Assembly: GCF_000739915.1 (NCBI RefSeq)
Contig: NZ_BBJT01000002.1
Span: 62,001 to 126,000, forward strand
DNA: 64,000 nucleotides
Direction of reading: 5' to 3'
Source of the DNA: Paenibacillus chitinolyticus NBRC 15660
GTDB taxonomy: Bacteria > Bacillota > Bacilli > Paenibacillales > NBRC-103111
A model generated the notes under the pieces. The model saw nothing but the letters and a program-made list of their open reading frames with translations, was not told the origin of the DNA and searched no databases. Every line of letters begins with the position of its first letter. Within the stretch, counting starts at the first letter, position 1. A program made the translations under genes and the position numbers. Below are positions 26,618 through 34,814 of this stretch, piece after piece.

Positions 26618-27415
26618 TTACAATTCGAAATCGACGACAGTCTTCGCCAGCACTTCCGGTGCCGTTATTACTGCAGAATGATCCTGACCTGCCAGCGTAT
26701 GAATCGCAGCTTTAGGCAGAAGCTTAACAAGAGCTTGTGCGGCGTCATGGAATAGAGGCTCGCTGTTTTCCCCTGTCATGATCAGCGTTGGAGCGTTCAC
26801 TACCCATCTGTTCGTTGGCAGCGGCTTGCCTGACTGCGTGGTGCCCATAATCAGACCGTCATACGCGAGTGTGTGCGATAAATCCTCCATCTTATTCCAG
26901 GAGGGATCGGCCTTCATGTAGCCGATAAATTCTCCGGGAATGCCAAGAGCCTCGGATGCGAAATATTCGACGGCATCAGATCTTTTACCGGCTTCAGTCA
27001 GTGAATTCAATTGTTGGACATAGTCAACAGGCACAGGCTTGCGGCTGTCATTAATAATGAACGGCGGTTCATACAGATAGAGCTTCGTTACGCGATCCCC
27101 CAGCAAGCTTGCCGCCTCAAGCGCCAACACGGCTCCGGACGAACTTCCGAACAGGCTGGCTTGGCCGCCGGCGACTTCCGTTAAAGCTGCGATATCTTCC
27201 ACTTCTCTCTCCACGCTATAGGGAGCTGTATCTGTACTGTGGCCCCGCCCACGACGATCGTAATTGTAAACGGTGAAATGAGATGTCAATTGCTCCGCCA
27301 ATTGAGCGGCATCCTGATGGTCTGCCACCGCGGACGATACCAGGATAAGAGCGGGTCCGTTCCCTTGTTTTTTATAAGCAATCCTTGTTCCATCTTTTGA
27401 AATAACCGTGTTCAT
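26618..27415 (-). CDS. Alpha/beta hydrolase
   Basis: 265 residues. ISKDGTRIAYKKQGNGPALI, YNYDRRGRGHSTDTAPY, nucleophile elbow LFGSSSGAV (Ser in GxSxG), and a late AGQDHSAV histidine give a complete fold. ATG 27415 has GGGAGG 4-5 nt upstream. The frame is open further upstream to 27589, where it encodes the C-terminus of an AHSA1/SRPBCC domain, so the two domains read through with no stop between. Substrate unknown. It belongs to an ArsR-led run of minus-strand genes. Confidence 0.88.
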   Translation of the reverse strand: MNTVISKDGTRIAYKKQGNGPALILVSSAVADHQDAAQLAEQLTSHFTVYNYDRRGRGHSTDTAPYSVEREVEDIAALTEVAGGQASLFGSSSGAVLALEAASLLGDRVTKLYLYEPPFIINDSRKPVPVDYVQQLNSLTEAGKRSDAVEYFASEALGIPGEFIGYMKADPSWNKMEDLSHTLAYDGLIMGTTQSGKPLPTNRWVVNAPTLIMTGENSEPLFHDAAQALVKLLPKAAIHTLAGQDHSAVITAPEVLAKTVVDFEL

Positions 27416-27921
27416 AGGTCCTCCCATTAATGTTTCTAAGTATTCTTCAAGACGATCGTACGCATCCTTGAATCCTTCGATCATTCCCATGGCTTCAGCA
27501 TTGTCCAATTGTTCGCTAGTAGCGAATCGCGTCACGATGCTAATCCGCGTACCTCCAATTCCTTCCTCGAACAGGACTGTCGTGAACATCTCGCTATCGG
27601 AAACGATATTCCAGTCATTGGCAGCAAAAGAGTCTCGGTATACACCAGTTTGCGAGGTGCCTCAACCTCTTCATATACGGCTCTGCAGTACGCTTCTTCA
27701 CCACTGTTGTCATCGGATTTCAGACTGTACCGCCAAACGCCGCCTGGCCTTACGTCCATTTCATAAACGGTTGTCGTCCAGTTCTTCGGCCCCCACCATC
27801 GTGTAATGTGTTCGGGCTGAGTCCAGCCTTCCCAAGCAAGCTTAGTGGGTATCGCAACGGTGCGTTCGACGGTAAGCTCTCTACGCTCGCGGTTTTTGCG
27901 AATGATTGTTTTTCTTCTCAT
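27416..27921 (-). pseudogene. AHSA1/SRPBCC domain protein, frameshifted and fused in frame to the hydrolase
   Basis: From 27921 the frame reads RELTVERTVAIPTKLAWEGW, PEHITRWWGPKNWTT and PGGVWRYSLKSDD, a typical activator-of-Hsp90-like N-half. After LVYTE the family sequence jumps frames: DSFAANDWNIVSDSEMFTTV, then the expected GGTRISIVTRFATSEQ and MGMIEGFKDAYDRLEEYLE. An extra GA in a GAGA run near 27640 would explain it. The restored frame runs without a stop into the alpha/beta hydrolase. Before the frameshift this was probably one two-domain protein of about 430 residues. Confidence 0.8.
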
Positions 27922-28027
27922 CTGTATTCATCCTTTTTAGGTAAATTTCAAGCGCGTCAAACCGCTCGTTCCAGATTTTCGGGTCGTTCAGCGTGCAGCT
28001 CGCGATAAAACTGTTGAGACCTTTCAT
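27881..28027 (-). CDS. Small protein overlapping ArsR and SRPBCC genes
   Basis: A 48-residue ORF, MKGLNSFIASCTLNDPKIWN with a basic tail ending SQKPRA. Its ATG overlaps the ArsR stop as ATGA and has GGAGG 4-5 nt upstream, so translational coupling is likely. Its 3' end overlaps the SRPBCC start by 41 bp. No family recognised. Confidence 0.5.
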   Translation of the reverse strand: MKGLNSFIASCTLNDPKIWNERFDALEIYLKRMNTDEKKNNHSQKPRA

Positions 28028-28359
28028 TGTTCCTCCTTCTTCTTGTAATCCAGCATATAGTCCTCGAAATTGTCCAGACGCTCTTCCCACAGGATGCTGA
28101 AGGAATCAAACCATTCATCCAGTTCCTGAAAAGGTCCCGCCTCGAGGCTGTATATACGCTGTTGTGCCTTGCTGCGGGATCGTACAAGTCCAGCCTCGCT
28201 CAAGATGCGCAAATGACGAGACACATGCGGCTGGCTGATGCCCAGTGCCTGAACGATTTCTCCCACTGATCGCGGTCCCTTCTTTAGGAGTTCAACAATG
28301 TTGAATCGATTCGGTTCGGCGAGTGTGAGTAACGTTAATTGCATGACAGATGTATTCAT
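28024..28359 (-). CDS. ArsR-family repressor
   Basis: 111 residues. LLTLAEPNRFNIVELLKKGP, VGEIVQALGISQPHVSRHLR, ILSEAGLVRSR and the wing QQRIYSLEAG define the winged helix. No ArsR metal-site cysteines (CxC) are present, so the signal is probably not a metal. The ORF could start at GTG 28374, but that lies inside the promoter; ATG 28359 sits at the predicted transcription start and may be leaderless. ArsR repressors followed by SRPBCC genes are a common arrangement. Confidence 0.88.
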   Translation of the reverse strand: MNTSVMQLTLLTLAEPNRFNIVELLKKGPRSVGEIVQALGISQPHVSRHLRILSEAGLVRSRSKAQQRIYSLEAGPFQELDEWFDSFSILWEERLDNFEDYMLDYKKKEEQ

Positions 28360-28365
28360 GACTTC

Positions 28366-28395
28366 AATATACACTTACCTGTATATACACGTCAA
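28366..28395 (-). promoter_or_regulatory. ArsR promoter with operator in the spacer
   Basis: On the minus strand TTGACG (28395-28390), 18 nt, TATATT (28371-28366). Arms GTATAT (28381-28386) and ATATAC (28367-28372) form an inverted repeat across the spacer and -10. Confidence 0.7.
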
Positions 28396-28468
28396 TATAT
28401 ATTAATTCTGGACCCGTCGTTTGCTTTTGAACCCTTAAAGCGCTGTCCTTTAAAACCGTCGGCTAAAC

Positions 28469-28512
28469 AAAAAAGACACCGGGATCCCATTGGATCCTCC
28501 GGCGTCTTTTCG
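28469..28512. terminator. Terminator after the nitroreductase gene
   Basis: AAAAGAC-CCGG-GGATCC pairs with GGATCC-CCGG-GTCTTTT, one or two mismatches; runs of A and T at both ends. Confidence 0.85.
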
Positions 28513-28524
28513 TACTGAATATGT

Positions 28525-29187
28525 TTATGCCTTGGGCAGTTCGTTGTAGAAAGTGACATCCTCAATCGGCAATCTTAACGTCGGATGTCCCGGCTTCGCC
28601 GCCTTCCCGATGGCGATAAGCATAACGGGAGCGTACCGTTCTGAAATATTGAATGCTTCCACAAACTTGGCCTCGTCATAGCCGGCCATCGGAACCGTAT
28701 CGTAGCCTTTGGCGCGGGCTACAAGCATGAGCTGCATGGATATCAATCCACCGTCAATGGAAACGATTCGGCGAATAGTCTCCGGAGGCATGCTCGAAAA
28801 GATTCCTTGGTAGCGTTCCACGAACGATTTAGCCGTCTCTGCAGGCATGTGACCCGCATCAACTGCCATTCCGTAAATTTTTTCGGCCAATTTAATGCTC
28901 TCCAAATCTCCTAAGACCGCAATGACGGCCGATGCCTCGATCACTTGCTGCTGATTATACGCGATCGGAAAAAGCTTTTGCTTCAGCTCCGGCGAGTCGA
29001 TAACGAGGAACCTCCACGGCTGCAAATTGGCGCTTGAAGGAGCCAGCGTCGCTTGCTGCAAGATTTCGTTCATTTCCTCCCGCGAAATCTTGACTTCGGG
29101 ATCATAGCTGCGGACGGACCGGCGATCCTTAATAACATCGAAAAACTGCTGCTGCTCCACGGTTAGAGATGGTTGTGAAACGGACAT
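28525..29187 (-). CDS. Nitroreductase family flavoprotein
   Basis: 220 residues. RRSVRSYDPEVKISREEMNE (FMN phosphate contacts), ATLAPSSANLQPWRFLVIDS and the C-terminal GKAAKPGHPT are standard. These FMN enzymes reduce nitro-aromatics, quinones or enones with NAD(P)H. Start ATG 29187 follows AGGAGGAGAGA; ATG 29190 is an alternative. A 25-bp near-perfect palindrome lies just upstream at 29209-29233. An Rrf2 regulator is the next gene upstream on the same strand and may act there. Confidence 0.92.
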   Translation of the reverse strand: MSVSQPSLTVEQQQFFDVIKDRRSVRSYDPEVKISREEMNEILQQATLAPSSANLQPWRFLVIDSPELKQKLFPIAYNQQQVIEASAVIAVLGDLESIKLAEKIYGMAVDAGHMPAETAKSFVERYQGIFSSMPPETIRRIVSIDGGLISMQLMLVARAKGYDTVPMAGYDEAKFVEAFNISERYAPVMLIAIGKAAKPGHPTLRLPIEDVTFYNELPKA

Positions 29188-29208
29188 CATTCTCTCCTCC
29201 TCAATAAT

Positions 29209-29233
29209 TACTGTGCCTAATTTAGGCACAGTA
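29209..29233. promoter_or_regulatory. Perfect 12+1+12 palindromic operator
   Basis: TACTGTGCCTAA (29209-29220), one base, and its exact complement (29222-29233). It lies between the nitroreductase gene and the Rrf2 gene. A TATACT at its upstream edge on the minus strand is the likely -10, so a bound protein would block initiation. Confidence 0.85.
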
Positions 29234-29320
29234 TATCTTAAATAAAAATGCAGCCGACGACCAACTGCAATTCATTTGATTACAGTATATAACGTTCCGG
29301 CTCACATTGCAATCCGGAAA

Positions 29321-29734
29321 TTAACCTTGCATCAAATCGGCTAACGTATGCTGCTTGAGCAGTTCGACAGTCTGCTTCTGTACTTCTCCCATAATCGCTT
29401 CGAGCTTCGTATCGATTTGCAGACCTGTGGCGCAATCGGGTTCAACCCCCTGTTCACAGCAATCCGATTTGACGGCCATAAATATATCCGCCAAGGTAAT
29501 TTGATCCGGACGACGCTTCAAATAGTAGCCCCCACCACGCCCTTCTCTCGCTTCCACAATACCAGTGTGAGTGAGCTGCGCCAATACTCTGCGGAGGAAG
29601 GTCGCATGCGATTGTACACAGCCGGCTATGGCCGCGCTGGAAAGCATTCCTTCGCATTGGGCAAGCAGAATCAAAGCATGCACGGCAACGCCGAAACGCG
29701 GCGGACCGATTTGGGTGCCTCGGTTAGATATCAT
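29321..29734 (-). CDS. Rrf2-family transcriptional regulator
   Basis: 137 residues. FGVAVHALILLAQCEGMLSS, QSHATFLRRVLAQLTHTGIV, EAREGRGGGYYLKRRPDQI match Rrf2 winged helices. Cysteines in DCCEQGVEPDCATG are arranged roughly as the cluster or redox loop of IscR/NsrR-like members, so redox sensing is possible. Downstream lie a nitroreductase, upstream a thioredoxin-reductase-like flavoprotein, consistent with electrophile or redox stress. Confidence 0.9.
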   Translation of the reverse strand: MISNRGTQIGPPRFGVAVHALILLAQCEGMLSSAAIAGCVQSHATFLRRVLAQLTHTGIVEAREGRGGGYYLKRRPDQITLADIFMAVKSDCCEQGVEPDCATGLQIDTKLEAIMGEVQKQTVELLKQHTLADLMQG

Positions 29735-29854
29735 AACAACTCCTCCTGTTTACAGCGTACCCCGGAAACGGATGTCCACATATGATATGTAACATTATAT
29801 GAAAATACAGCAGATTCATAGATTCGTCAACGGTGGGAACATTCGTGCCTCCAA

Positions 29855-29887
29855 AAAACAGCAGCTCTGGACAAAATCCAGAGCTGC
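29855..29887 (-). terminator. Intrinsic terminator
   Basis: GCAGCTCTGGA/TCCAGAGCTGC around five bases, then TGTTTTTTGG on the minus strand. Confidence 0.85.
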
Positions 29888-29906
29888 CAGCCGATGGTTG
29901 GATCAT

Positions 29907-30818
29907 TTATTGCGTTTTCCGCCAAGCTTCTTGATTTAATTCTCCATTTATTGCTGCCCCGGCTGCAGCCCCCGATGCGGCTGCAGCAATGGATTGATGC
30001 ATGAGTGAAGACGTGTCACCCGCCGCGTAAACGCCAGGGACACTGGATTTTCCGAATTTGTCGACTTCAATCACCCCTGTATCCGATGTGCGGCAGCCAA
30101 GGGACTGCGGCAAATCCGTTCCCGGAACCAGATCCGACTTGAAGAAGATTCCCGTGCATGGAATTTCTATCCCATCCTCAAGCACAACGTGGTTCACCAT
30201 ACCCTCGCTGGATAATATGGCACGAATCGGCGTATCGAATAGCGGAATACCATGATCCCGCAATTCATCGCGTTCAGCCTCACTCAATTCATCGGGGCCA
30301 TTCGTGCAAACGACAAACCGTTTCGTCCACCCCGACAACAAGGGAGCGAAATGCAAGAGTGCCGCTCCTCTGCTAATGACAACCAGCGGCTCATCCCTTA
30401 ATTCCCATCCATCGCAATACGGGCAAACAAAGGCACTCTTCCCGTAGACCTCGGCCAATCCCGGAATCTCGAGCTTGTGATCCTTCATACCTGCGGCAAA
30501 CAGCAGCTTTTTGCTGGCGATCTTCATCCCTGTGGCCGTCTCCAGCAAGAAGGATCCGTCCTCGCCCGAAATGGACACAACGGTATCTTCCGCCTGGGAA
30601 ACCGATGGATAGACGCGCAGCTGCTCCTGCGCAATACGTCGGAATTCACTCGGGCTGATTCCGTCTCGCGTCAAAAAACCGTGCGCCTCCCGGGTCACGC
30701 CATTGCGGGGACGTCCCTCGTCAATGACAATCGTCCGCTTCCTCGCGCGTCCCAGCATAAGTCCGGCGCTCAAACCTGCGGGACCTCCCCCGATAATCGC
30801 TACATCCACTTTGTTCAT
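29907..30818 (-). CDS. Thioredoxin reductase-like NAD(P)/FAD oxidoreductase
   Basis: 303 residues. FAD motif VAIIGGGPAGLSAGL, active-site FVCPYCDGWEL (Cys132, Cys135, the CxxC redox pair), and a C-terminal GVYAAGDTSS FAD-binding motif. The NADPH domain has an unusual ISRGAALLHF in place of GGG/SA, so cofactor preference is uncertain. It belongs to the short TrxB-like group (about 300 residues) that is often not a true thioredoxin reductase. ATG 30818 follows AGGAGG at 10 nt. It lies 53 bp after the methyltransferase gene and ends in a terminator, so both are likely co-transcribed. Confidence 0.9.
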   Translation of the reverse strand: MNKVDVAIIGGGPAGLSAGLMLGRARKRTIVIDEGRPRNGVTREAHGFLTRDGISPSEFRRIAQEQLRVYPSVSQAEDTVVSISGEDGSFLLETATGMKIASKKLLFAAGMKDHKLEIPGLAEVYGKSAFVCPYCDGWELRDEPLVVISRGAALLHFAPLLSGWTKRFVVCTNGPDELSEAERDELRDHGIPLFDTPIRAILSSEGMVNHVVLEDGIEIPCTGIFFKSDLVPGTDLPQSLGCRTSDTGVIEVDKFGKSSVPGVYAAGDTSSLMHQSIAAAASGAAAGAAINGELNQEAWRKTQ

Positions 30819-30871
30819 GTTGTTTAGTCCTCCTCGTTAGTATGCTATTCGGTATTTATGGCGACTGCAGG

Positions 30872-31771
30872 CTAGATACGGTCTTCTCTGTCGTACATAT
30901 GCTGATTTTGCAGACGAACAAGCACTTTGCCGAACCGGCCGCCTTGCCGGATTTCCACTTGTCCGCCGGGATAGCGCGTGTCCAAGTAACGGGAGACAAT
31001 ATCACGAACCCTATCGTCCGCCGCGATACCGTACATTTTCAACCAATTGATCGTCTCCTTGAATGCCGTCTCCTTGGAGACTGTCGTTATTTTCATTTCT
31101 TCGGTTACCAACGATTGATACGAGTATCCCTTTAGCAGCAGTAATTGGGTCAGGTAAATCATCTCCAAATGTTCGGTCTCTCGGGGGCGATCCGTGACAA
31201 GCGGCCATACCTCGTCGACCAGGCTGTGCTTCCTGGAACCTACCGACAAGCTCATGTAGCAGAACGCTTTCGCGCAGCTCAGCACCTTCTCCACACTGGC
31301 CCAATCGCTCAGAACCGGGCACATGGAGACAAAGACGAGATCAAACGCTCGCTCCCATCCCCTTACTTCAAGATCGATGTTTTCGAAAGGTTCGTGAACC
31401 ACCTTGACCGTTCCATTCGTCAAGCCCGAACTATTTTGCTCCAGGAGCTCGATCAACGGACGAGAAGTTTCAACTGCGGTAACATCCGCTCCCCGCTCCG
31501 CGAAAGGTACGGAAAAGCCACCCGACGCCGCACCTATATCCAGAACAGAAGATCCCGAAAATTCAACGCCCTGGTCCTCTAGCCAGTTCATAATCCGCCT
31601 GGCCCTTCGCCTGCCTTCTTCGCTGAACACCTCTTTATTGAACGACTCGGCGGCTGAATCAAGTGAATGCGCCGGATCGATGCCGGCCCTCTTCATCTTG
31701 TTTACTCCCGTATACGGATCTTCCTTCCAGGCTTTTTCCCATACCGCCGAATCAAATAGTTCATCTCTCAT
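30872..31771 (-). CDS. SAM-dependent methyltransferase
   Basis: 299 residues. Class I motif I is VLDIGAASGGFSVPFAERGA, followed by motif post-I VTAVETSRPLIELL and motif IV region DLVFVSMCPVLSDW. The substrate is unknown. ATG 31771 follows GGGGG at 9-10 nt; the longer frame to 31864 is rejected. It sits between a DHA2 pump and a TrxR-like flavoprotein, an arrangement compatible with modification and export of a toxic compound. Confidence 0.88.
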   Translation of the reverse strand: MRDELFDSAVWEKAWKEDPYTGVNKMKRAGIDPAHSLDSAAESFNKEVFSEEGRRRARRIMNWLEDQGVEFSGSSVLDIGAASGGFSVPFAERGADVTAVETSRPLIELLEQNSSGLTNGTVKVVHEPFENIDLEVRGWERAFDLVFVSMCPVLSDWASVEKVLSCAKAFCYMSLSVGSRKHSLVDEVWPLVTDRPRETEHLEMIYLTQLLLLKGYSYQSLVTEEMKITTVSKETAFKETINWLKMYGIAADDRVRDIVSRYLDTRYPGGQVEIRQGGRFGKVLVRLQNQHMYDREDRI

Positions 31772-31910
31772 CGTATTTATCCCCCTTTTTTCTCCTAATA
31801 AAGGTTTGAAGTGGAGCCCTTGGATAGCGGAAGTCAATCGACGCAAACCTTGGTATCGCGGCATCGGTCCGCAGCAATTTCGCCGCGGAATCCTTTGCCG
31901 TTAGCTGTCG

Positions 31911-33365
31911 TTATTTCTGCTCCGGTATGTGAACACGTTTCATGAACAGAGAGAAGACGAAACCTACAATCGCAACGACAATCGCAATTTCGAAAACGTT
32001 CTGTATTCCCGCTGTCAAAGCAAGCGTCACGTTGGCCGGGTCCGTCTGGTCTGCCGTTTGTTTCAGAAAGCTGCTCATGCCCACAGACATGATACTTACC
32101 GCAACCGCTGTGCCGATCGCACCCGCCACCTGCTGGACTGTATTCATAATCGCGCTGCCGTGCGGGTAAAGTGAAGGAGGCAATTGGTTCAATCCATTCG
32201 CCTGCGAAGGCATCCAGACCATGGAGATCCCGATCATCAAGAAGGTATGAAGCGCAATGATTTGGGGGATTGTCGTCGTTGTCGTAATTCCGGATAGGAA
32301 CCAGAGCACGACGGATACCAAGGCCATTCCTGCGGGAACAACCCATCTTGGCCCAAATTTATCGAATAATCTGCCCATAATCGGTTGCATGACTGCGTTC
32401 ACAATCCCCCCGGGCAGCAAAACAAGTCCGGTAGAAAATGCGTTTAGACCTAAGCCTCTAATCAAATACATGGGCAGCATAAGCATAGCTGCCATCATCA
32501 CCATTACAGCGATCATAAGCATAACCGTGCCAACCGTAAACATCGGCTGTTTGAATGCCTTTAAATCCATCACGGGCTGCTTCATTCGCAATTGCCGTAC
32601 CGCAAATATCACAAGCGCCAATATGCCGACAATCAACGGAATCACGACCTTGGGCGACCCAAGTCCCCCTTCTCCTTCCCCGGCGCTGCTCAAAGCAAAT
32701 ACAATCCCGCCGAAGCCAAGTGTGGATAAGATAAGCGAATAGATATCTATTTTCGGCTTGGTAATGATCGAAATATTTTGCATATATCGCATTCCAAACA
32801 GAAGAGAAAACGCCAAAACGGGAAGAGACAATCCGAAAATCCAGTTATAGCTAAGCTGCTCGATCAACAGGCCGGAAAGAGTAGGTCCGACAGCAGGAGC
32901 AACCACGAGGACGAGCCCGATTAGCCCATAAGTCATTCCCCTCTTCTCGGGTGGAACAATGACCAGCACGGTGTGAAACATCAGCGGCAGTATGAGCGCT
33001 ACGCCCGCGGCTTGAATAACCCGTGCAAGCATGAGCAGCTCAAATCCCGGGGCAACCGTCGCCACCGCCGTGCCGAGTAAAGATAACAGGAGCGAAGCCG
33101 TGAACAATTGCCTGGTTGAAAACCATTGAAGAAACAACCCCGATACCGGAACCAATATGCCCAGGGTCAGTAAGTAACCGGTCGTCAGCCATTGGGCCGT
33201 TGCGGCGGTGATATGAAACAGGTTGATTAAATCGCTGAGCGCTACGTTTAAAGCCGTCTCGTTAAACATCCCAATAAATCCGCTTAACAGTAAGGAAACC
33301 ATGATTGGAATAACTTTATACTTTTGCACCGCACTATGCTGTGCTTCTGTCGTCACTGCTTGCAT
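31911..33365 (-). CDS. MFS transporter, DHA2 (LmrB/EmrB) type
   Basis: 484 residues, 14 predicted helices. GFIGMFNETALNVALSDLIN, AQWLTTGYLLTLGILVPVSG, RVIQAAGVALILPLMF and VVAPAVGPTLSGLLIE are the family signatures. It resembles lincomycin/multidrug exporters. ATG 33365 follows GGGAG at 8 nt. Upstream lies an inverted repeat also found ahead of the ThuA-DinB operon, next to an Rrf2 gene, suggesting shared control. Confidence 0.92.
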   Translation of the reverse strand: MQAVTTEAQHSAVQKYKVIPIMVSLLLSGFIGMFNETALNVALSDLINLFHITAATAQWLTTGYLLTLGILVPVSGLFLQWFSTRQLFTASLLLSLLGTAVATVAPGFELLMLARVIQAAGVALILPLMFHTVLVIVPPEKRGMTYGLIGLVLVVAPAVGPTLSGLLIEQLSYNWIFGLSLPVLAFSLLFGMRYMQNISIITKPKIDIYSLILSTLGFGGIVFALSSAGEGEGGLGSPKVVIPLIVGILALVIFAVRQLRMKQPVMDLKAFKQPMFTVGTVMLMIAVMVMMAAMLMLPMYLIRGLGLNAFSTGLVLLPGGIVNAVMQPIMGRLFDKFGPRWVVPAGMALVSVVLWFLSGITTTTTIPQIIALHTFLMIGISMVWMPSQANGLNQLPPSLYPHGSAIMNTVQQVAGAIGTAVAVSIMSVGMSSFLKQTADQTDPANVTLALTAGIQNVFEIAIVVAIVGFVFSLFMKRVHIPEQK

Positions 33366-33402
33366 ACTCTACACTCTCCCAGTTAAAATTCGATATTTAG
33401 AC

Positions 33403-33442
33403 TTTAAGGATACTAGATATCTTTAATTGCTTTAAAAAAAGA
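33403..33442. promoter_or_regulatory. Rrf2-type operator candidate, copy 1
   Basis: TTAAGGATA and TATCTTTAA are imperfect arms (one wobble) within 33403-33425. The run ATATCTTTAATTG-NN-TTAAAAAAAGA (33417-33442) matches 34784-34809 at 24 of 26 positions. Confidence 0.6.
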
Positions 33443-33469
33443 GTTATGTACCTACATTCAGTTCCCGGT

Positions 33470-33952
33470 TCAATGAAATCGCTTAAGTTTAGCGAGGTTC
33501 ATTTTCGGCGGGATATACCCGAGCTGCCTGCCCATTTTTAACATTTGTCCTCTATGATGAAATTCGTGGGTGGTGGTGTGCGTAAATAGCCATAATTCGG
33601 TTAACTCTACGCTGTCACTCTGCCAGGAGGCTTGAACGGTAGGGTCCCATTTGTTTTTAAATTCACTCAGAAATTCATGAACCAGGGCATCCGTTTTCTT
33701 AAAAATTTCACGCATTTCCTGTACATTGTCAATGGATTCTGGTTTTATTTTGGGAAGTGATTTACCAAGGGCACGACTCCCCAACCATACCCGGTAACAA
33801 TCGGCTACATGAGCCTGTAGACTGCGAATAGAATCTCCGCCTAAGGCTTCAACTTCTTTAACATAATCTGTTTTGGAAAAAGTTTCGCAATAACGAAATA
33901 ATGATTCCCTTGTGCGTTGGATCATTTCATACTGGCTTTTGAGTACGTCCAT
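33470..33952 (-). CDS. DinB-family protein
   Basis: 160 residues, four-helix bundle type. Probable metal-binding histidines are in SLQAHVADCYRVW and the pair in HTTTHEFHHRGQ, as in DinB/YfiT proteins. Bacillus relatives act as thiol (bacillithiol) transferases or metal hydrolases; the specific reaction here is unknown. ATG 33952 follows AGAGGAG at 7 nt. It is downstream of a ThuA-like gene with a 57-bp gap. Confidence 0.88.
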   Translation of the reverse strand: MDVLKSQYEMIQRTRESLFRYCETFSKTDYVKEVEALGGDSIRSLQAHVADCYRVWLGSRALGKSLPKIKPESIDNVQEMREIFKKTDALVHEFLSEFKNKWDPTVQASWQSDSVELTELWLFTHTTTHEFHHRGQMLKMGRQLGYIPPKMNLAKLKRFH

Positions 33953-34009
33953 CTTCTTGCTCCTCTTTTGATAATAGGGGTCAAACGGGGGATTTCTCCC
34001 CCTGGTTAA

Positions 34010-34642
34010 CTACTCTACGAACCTCTGGGCAGCCCACATTCCGCTATTTCGAATCAGCTTGCGTACGGATTCTACCCGGAAAGATGGAAGATGATGCCCC
34101 GGCATCAGATATACCACGCGTCCGGAGCCATAGGTATGTGCCCACGCTGCAGGCCACCGCTGGCCATCATGGTCATATTCGGCAAGTATAACCGCCGAGT
34201 CATGCGGACTCAGCTCGAACCGGAAAGGTTCTTCATCTATCGCAAAATCGCTTAAATTCCCCACAATCGGGTGACTCCCATGATTATATCGAATTGGCAG
34301 CGACGTATATTCCGGATGTCCCGTAACCCTGCCGCCGATTAACTTTTCGAGCTCTTCGCTTTGCTGCAGAGAGATACCGTTGTGAATAGCTAGCAGCCCC
34401 CCGCCGTTTTTCACATAGGATAGGAGCGCTTGTACCTGATCTTCGGGGATCTCCAGATCCGAAAAGTCGGTGTACGATATGAACAGATCATAACCCTTCA
34501 GTTTATCCTCCTGAAGCACAGCGTAATCATCCGTACATTCAACGTCCATAGCCTGTTCAAATATGGCTTGCAATTCGTGATCGATATACGTGAAAGGATG
34601 ATATTTCGCGCCCTCGTATTGTCCAAGCGCAATGGCTTTCAT
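34010..34642 (-). CDS. ThuA-like protein (glutamine amidotransferase-like fold)
   Basis: 210 residues. YVKNGGGLLAIHNGIS, GGRVTGHPEYTSLPIR and AWAHTYGSGRVVYLMPGHHL are ThuA-family landmarks. The family is tied to trehalose or sugar utilisation in rhizobia, but most members have no known reaction. Start ATG 34642 is 9 nt after AGGAG; ATG 34648 is only 3 nt from it. It is first in a two-gene unit with DinB. Confidence 0.85.
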   Translation of the reverse strand: MKAIALGQYEGAKYHPFTYIDHELQAIFEQAMDVECTDDYAVLQEDKLKGYDLFISYTDFSDLEIPEDQVQALLSYVKNGGGLLAIHNGISLQQSEELEKLIGGRVTGHPEYTSLPIRYNHGSHPIVGNLSDFAIDEEPFRFELSPHDSAVILAEYDHDGQRWPAAWAHTYGSGRVVYLMPGHHLPSFRVESVRKLIRNSGMWAAQRFVE

Positions 34643-34684
34643 ATTCATAGTCTCCTCTCTTTCCCATTTACCAGGGTTATCCTA

Positions 34685-34745
34685 TTTCCCTAATTTCATT
34701 TGAGCCGATAGCCGCCATTCACCCCCTTTATCGATTCAATCCTAG
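34685..34745 (-). pseudogene. Partial duplicate of the neighbouring Rrf2 gene
   Basis: About 60 bp here closely match 35000-35058 inside the intact Rrf2 gene, the part coding SITGVNGGYRLKRNW. In this copy the reading is broken. It is a relic of a tandem duplication or of a second Rrf2 gene. Confidence 0.75.
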
Positions 34746-34760
34746 CCATTATAAAACAAT

Positions 34761-34794
34761 ATTAAAGATATAAAAGATAATTAATATCTTTAAT
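34761..34794. promoter_or_regulatory. Rrf2-type operator candidate, copy 2
   Basis: ATTAAAGATAT (34761-34771) and ATATCTTTAAT (34784-34794) are perfect 11-bp arms, 12 nt apart, upstream of the ThuA-DinB unit. It shares ATATCTTTAATTG with copy 1. Confidence 0.7.
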
Positions 34795-34814
34795 TGACTT
34801 AAAAAAAGAAATTA

